From the NCBI GenBank assembly GCA_013141015.1, contig JABFRT010000005.1:1-43754 (forward strand): a DNA stretch of 43,754 nt. The letters run 5' to 3'. Both the position numbers and the translations under genes were made by a program. Positions 40,547 to 43,754 of the stretch are shown one piece after another. Source of the DNA: Hyphomicrobium sp. (GTDB lineage: Bacteria > Pseudomonadota > Alphaproteobacteria > Rhizobiales > Hyphomicrobiaceae). The notes under the pieces are model-generated. The model had not been told where the DNA came from. It did no database searches and was given only the letters and a program-made list of their open reading frames with translations. How positions within the stretch are numbered: position 1 is the stretch's first letter; each line of letters opens with the position of its first letter.

Positions 40547-41852
40547 GCCCGCGGAATTCGGGGAAGCTGGTTGCGATCATGGCGGTATCGTCGACGGTGA
40601 CGGCATGATCGCTCGCGAGGCCCATCGTTAAAAACGCCATTGCGATGCGGTGATCGAGATGGGTTGCGACCGTACCGCCGCCTTTGACGTGGCCGGTGCC
40701 CGAAACGATAAGACTGTCGCCCTCAACGCGCGCCGCGACGCCGTTCGCCAATAAGCCCGCTGCCGTTGCCGCCAAGCGGTCGCTCTCTTTCACCTTCAAT
40801 TCGGCGAGGCCATCCATGCGCGTCTCGCCCACCGCAAAACCGGCGACCGCGGCCAGCACAGGATATTCGTCGATCATCGACGGCGCGCGCGCCGCCGGAA
40901 CATCCACGCCCTTCAGCTTCGACGCCCGCGCGCGAATATCGGCAATCTGCTCGCCGCCCTCCTCGCGCAGATTGACGAACGTCACGTCTCCGCCCATCTC
41001 CTGCAGCGTTGTATAGAGGCCCGTGCGCGTCTCATTGACCAGCACACCTTCTATCGTAACGTCAGATCCTGGCACGATCAGCGCTGCGCATACGAGGAAC
41101 GCGGCCGACGACGGATCGCCCGGCACCACCACATCGCGGCCGTGCAGTTCAGCATCGCCCTTGACCGTGATGTGGGTCGCGCCGTCGCGCTTAACAGCAC
41201 GTACATCGGCGCCGAAATATCGCAACATTCGCTCGGTGTGATCGCGGGTGGCTTCCGTCTCTATTACCGTCGTCTCACCGGCCGCGTGCAGACCAGCAAT
41301 CAAAATCGCACTTTTCACCTGCGCTGACGGAACCGGCAGCTTATATTCAATCGGCACGAGCTCGCTCGACCCGCGCATCGCGAGCGGCAGCGATTCCTTA
41401 CCTTCATCCAATATTTCAAGACCCATCTGTTTCAATGGCCCCAACACGCGCCGCATCGGCCGTTTGGAGAGCGACGCATCGCCCGTCATCGTCACGGTCA
41501 TCGGGTGGCCAGCGATCACGCCCATCATAAGCCGCGTACCGGTGCCCGAGTTGCCGAAATCGAGCGGGCCATCGGGCGCGCGCAACCCGCCGACGCCACG
41601 GCCCTTGACCTCCCATGTGTCGCCGGACTTCGTGGCTGGCGCACCCAGCGCCGATACGGCTTTGGCTGTGTTGATCACATCCTCGGCCTCAAGCAGGCCG
41701 CGGATCCGGGTGGTCCCGGTCGCCAGCGCGCCGAAAATCAGGGCGCGGTGCGAGATAGACTTGTCACCCGGCACGCGCAGGCGGCCGTTAAGACTAGAGG
41801 CGCGGTGCGACGTGAGGGGCTTTGGGGCGGCGTGCTGCAAGGCGCTTTCCAC
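40509..41852 (-). CDS. aroA: 3-phosphoshikimate 1-carboxyvinyltransferase (EPSP synthase)
   Basis: Sixth step of the shikimate pathway. It has VPGDKSISHRALI, the class-defining LDFGNSGTGTRLMMG, LSKRPMRRVLGPL, PSAQVKSAILIAGL, EATRDHTERML, VKESDRL and HLDHRIAMAF. Length is ~447 residues from the GTG at 41852. The frame is open to a GTG at 41927, and a TTG at 41840 preceded by GGAAAG is also possible, so the exact start is unsettled. The motif set SAQVKSA is of the class II, glyphosate-tolerant-like type seen in rhizobial relatives. Followed by two small membrane genes and cmk. Confidence 0.93.
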   Translation of the reverse strand: MESALQHAAPKPLTSHRASSLNGRLRVPGDKSISHRALIFGALATGTTRIRGLLEAEDVINTAKAVSALGAPATKSGDTWEVKGRGVGGLRAPDGPLDFGNSGTGTRLMMGVIAGHPMTVTMTGDASLSKRPMRRVLGPLKQMGLEILDEGKESLPLAMRGSSELVPIEYKLPVPSAQVKSAILIAGLHAAGETTVIETEATRDHTERMLRYFGADVRAVKRDGATHITVKGDAELHGRDVVVPGDPSSAAFLVCAALIVPGSDVTIEGVLVNETRTGLYTTLQEMGGDVTFVNLREEGGEQIADIRARASKLKGVDVPAARAPSMIDEYPVLAAVAGFAVGETRMDGLAELKVKESDRLAATAAGLLANGVAARVEGDSLIVSGTGHVKGGGTVATHLDHRIAMAFLTMGLASDHAVTVDDTAMIATSFPEFRGLMEQLGARYAAG

Positions 41853-42070
41853 AGATCTGGCATATGCGCGGCGGGAGCCCTGGCATACGGGTTTCGATAA
41901 AATCCGGGCGATAGAGCGCTCGGGCACGGCTGTCTGTCAACGCTGCCGGGGCAGGGCCCCTAGGGTAGCCTTGCCGCAGGGGCGCCTCCGTCAAGATTTG
42001 GTTTTGACAGGCCGCGGGACCTATGGCAGACCGGCGCCTTCTTTTTCCTTGTTTATTGAGGCCAACCCCT

Positions 42071-42445
42071 ATGGCGACCAAGCAAGCGCGCGGGATTAAG
42101 CGTAGCTGTCAGAGCTGCGACGAACGCTTTTACGACCTTGAGAAGACGCCGATCCTCTGCCCGCATTGCGGCGCGAAATATGTGATCGCCTCGTCTCCGG
42201 CGGCGCTCGCGGCCCTGCAGGCCGAAGAAAAAGCCGCCCGCAACCGCGTCAAGAAGGCGCCTGTGGCCGAGGAAGTCGATGGCGAATTGCCGGTGGTCGA
42301 GGGCGAAGAAGCCTTGGCTGACGTCGAGGGCGACGAGGCCGTGGCCGACGCCGACGAAACGTTCCTCGAAGAGGAAGAGGAAGAAGGCGGCGACATGGCC
42401 AATATTATTGGCGGTCCGGCCGGAGAAGGCGAAGAAGAAGTCTAG
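42071..42445 (+). CDS. TIGR02300/FYDLN-acid family protein
   Basis: A 124-residue protein. The N-terminal zinc-ribbon-like part (RSCQSCDERFYDLEKTPILCPHCGAKY) has two CxxC pairs and the FYDL signature. From ~residue 50 the protein becomes very acidic (EEEEEEGG) and disordered. This family is restricted to alphaproteobacteria and is usually next to aroA and a tRNA-Ala, as here. Function unknown; it may bind RNA or RNA polymerase through the ribbon. GAGG lies 9 bases before the ATG. Confidence 0.92.
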   Translation: MATKQARGIKRSCQSCDERFYDLEKTPILCPHCGAKYVIASSPAALAALQAEEKAARNRVKKAPVAEEVDGELPVVEGEEALADVEGDEAVADADETFLEEEEEEGGDMANIIGGPAGEGEEEV

Positions 42446-42588
42446 ACCACAAACAATGCCGCAGGCATGACTTGCGGACACATTGACAATCGGTCTTGAT
42501 GTTTGGCTCTGAACAACTTATCAGGACCGGACACAGGAGGCGGCCCCAACCGCCTCTCGATCAATTGGTACGCGTTGCCGGTTGAAAT

Positions 42589-42664
<76 letters not shown>

Positions 42665-42774
42665 ACACCCCCACCGGCGCTACATCTTTACAACCACTGC
42701 ACTTTAACACCTGCGTCGCAGGTTTAACCGCGCGTTGCCGTTATAGGCTTGGCCCGCGCGCGATTCAGCCCGAC

Positions 42775-43161
42775 TCAGCCTTTGGGGCCTGGCTTGACGA
42801 AACCGTCGAGAATGACTTTTTCACCAGCCTTGAATTGGATGGTTAGCTGATCGCCGGTAATCGACGTCACCTTGCCATCGCCAAACGACGCGTGCGTGAC
42901 GCGGTGGCCAACGCTGTAAGCGCTAACGTACACCACCGGTTCGGGCGGCGGCGGTGCAGCCTTCTTGGACCTCGCTTTGGGCGCGGCCTTAGCGGTTGAT
43001 GACGCCGGCTTACTCGCCGGCTTACTGGCCGGTTTTGCGGCGGGCTTTGCGTCTGCCTTTGCTGCCGGTTTGGCCGTCTTGGTTGCTGAGCTCTGGGCCG
43101 CAGCTTGGGCTGGCTTGGTCTTTTTAGCCGCCGCCGGGGATTTTTTCGCTGCCGTCGCCAT
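42775..43161 (-). CDS. Lys/Ala/Pro-rich protein with UvrD-tail-like C-terminal domain
   Basis: A 128-residue protein in two parts. Residues ~1-75 are low-complexity Lys/Ala/Pro (AAKPASKPASKPASS), like histone-H1-type tails. Residues ~80-125 (VGHRVTHASFGDGKVTSITGDQLTIQFKAGEKVILDGFV) resemble the small tudor-like domain at the end of UvrD/PcrA helicases, which binds RNA polymerase. The ATG at 43161 has AGGACGG upstream; the longer frame to 43326 is rejected. Probably nucleoid or transcription-associated; inferred. Confidence 0.8.
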   Translation of the reverse strand: MATAAKKSPAAAKKTKPAQAAAQSSATKTAKPAAKADAKPAAKPASKPASKPASSTAKAAPKARSKKAAPPPPEPVVYVSAYSVGHRVTHASFGDGKVTSITGDQLTIQFKAGEKVILDGFVKPGPKG

Positions 43162-43362
43162 GTACCGTCCTACTCCATCAAAGCACCAGGATAACACACT
43201 TAAACGATTTTTTGCTTGTTGATGCACCAAGCAGGCGTTCCAGCGGTTAATTGGCGGGGGCCGCAGCCCTGTAAGCAGCCCAAAGCCGTGGCTGACGGAT
43301 ACCCATAAACTGATGTAGTGTCGCACCCCAGAACAACCAAGAGCTGAGGGGGCGAAGCGGTC

Positions 43363-43754
43363 ATGGCGGACGTCAAAAGCAAACTCGGCTGGCTGTCCGT
43401 TTGGCTGGCCGTTGCCATTCTCGGCGCCGTTTCGCTTGGGGTTGTGGCGCTGTCACGCGGCGAAACGATCAACGCCGTCTGGCTGGTTGCGGCCGCAACG
43501 TGTACCTACCTGCTCGCTTACCGGTTCTACTCGCTGTTTATCGCCGAGCGGGTCTTGCGGCTCGATAGCACCCGCCAGACCCCGGCCCAGCGCCACAACG
43601 ACGGCCTCGACTACTGCCCGACCGACAAGAACGTGCTGTTCGGCCACCACTTCGCGGCGATTGCCGGCGCGGGGCCGCTGGTCGGCCCGGTGCTGGCCGC
43701 GCAGATGGGCTATCTGCCCGGCACACTGTGGCTGCTGCTCGGGGTCGTCTTTGC
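43363..43754 (+). CDS. cstA: carbon starvation protein CstA, N-terminal part
   Basis: The frame runs off the window end. The visible 130 residues contain a first membrane segment (LSVWLAVAILGAVSLGVVAL), a second (AVWLVAAATCTYLLAYRFYSLFI), and the CstA hallmark NDGLDYCPTDKNVLFGHHFAAIAGAGPLVGPVLAAQMGYLPG. CstA proteins are pyruvate or peptide transporters induced on carbon limitation. GAGGGGG lies ~10 bases before the ATG. Confidence 0.95.
   Translation, partial: MADVKSKLGWLSVWLAVAILGAVSLGVVALSRGETINAVWLVAAATCTYLLAYRFYSLFIAERVLRLDSTRQTPAQRHNDGLDYCPTDKNVLFGHHFAAIAGAGPLVGPVLAAQMGYLPGTLWLLLGVVF

Overview
The window looks like a chromosomal segment of an alphaproteobacterium, most likely Hyphomicrobiales (a Hyphomicrobium-like or Rhodomicrobium-like methylotroph or heterotroph). 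The basis is the moderately high GC content, a TIGR02300/FYDLN-acid protein next to a tRNA-Ala and aroA-cmk, an EpsC-type serine acetyltransferase, a Porin_2-type porin and DUF3141 proteins. The genus is inferred, not shown.

Layout. (1) 1-9.3 kb: the tail of a DUF3141 PHA-synthase-like gene is followed by an HD-hydrolase gene and a small gene. Facing it is a minus-strand operon fabI - DUF3141 - MaoC/Pta - ackA - GNAT - CBS, which links an enoyl reductase, an acyl-polymerase-like hydrolase and the acyl-phosphate/acetate branch. The pta reading frame carries a +1 shift that fuses it in frame to ackA. (2) 9.3-11.7 kb: a gene-poor stretch with small ORFs and strong hairpin terminators. It holds a well-initiated 28-codon ORF ending in a cluster of cysteines, a likely cysteine-sensing leader, ahead of two small unknown genes. 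(3) 11.7-30.4 kb: a dense sulfur-assimilation island. It contains two sulfate-binding proteins, EpsC serine acetyltransferase, a Family 2A encapsulin shell, its cysteine desulfurase cargo with a 330-residue disordered targeting arm, two YeeE/YedE-type sulfur transporters, cysteine synthase, two CysB-like regulators, a porin, a serine hydrolase, a SutR-like XRE-cupin regulator and the cysTWA sulfate transporter. (4) 30.6-38.7 kb: an accessory block with an APS-kinase-like protein, a YVTN propeller, a radical-SAM/TPR/sulfotransferase fusion, a DegT aminotransferase/TPR fusion and a parallel beta-helix protein. (5) 38.9-43.75 kb: the housekeeping run cmk, two small membrane genes, aroA, a TIGR02300 gene, tRNA-Ala(GGC), a Lys/Ala/Pro-rich protein and the start of cstA.

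The most exciting content is the sulfur nanocompartment system in its full setting. The porin, Sbp and CysTWA proteins bring sulfate in, and the YeeE pair probably brings in thiosulfate or another reduced sulfur species. EpsC and CysK make cysteine, and the encapsulated desulfurase would take sulfur from cysteine for storage inside the shell. A recurring motif (TAAGCT-NN-GCA, often followed by a TTCTTNGTT-like tract) lies upstream of several of these genes. Two ORFs contain a Met-Cys-Cys-Cys string ahead of genes of the island. Together these suggest CysB-type transcriptional control combined with translational sensing of cysteine. The radical-SAM/sulfotransferase plus DegT pair in region 4 is a second candidate for an undescribed pathway, possibly one that sulfates a cell-surface product.

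No CRISPR array, phage genes, transposase, rRNA or replication origin were seen.
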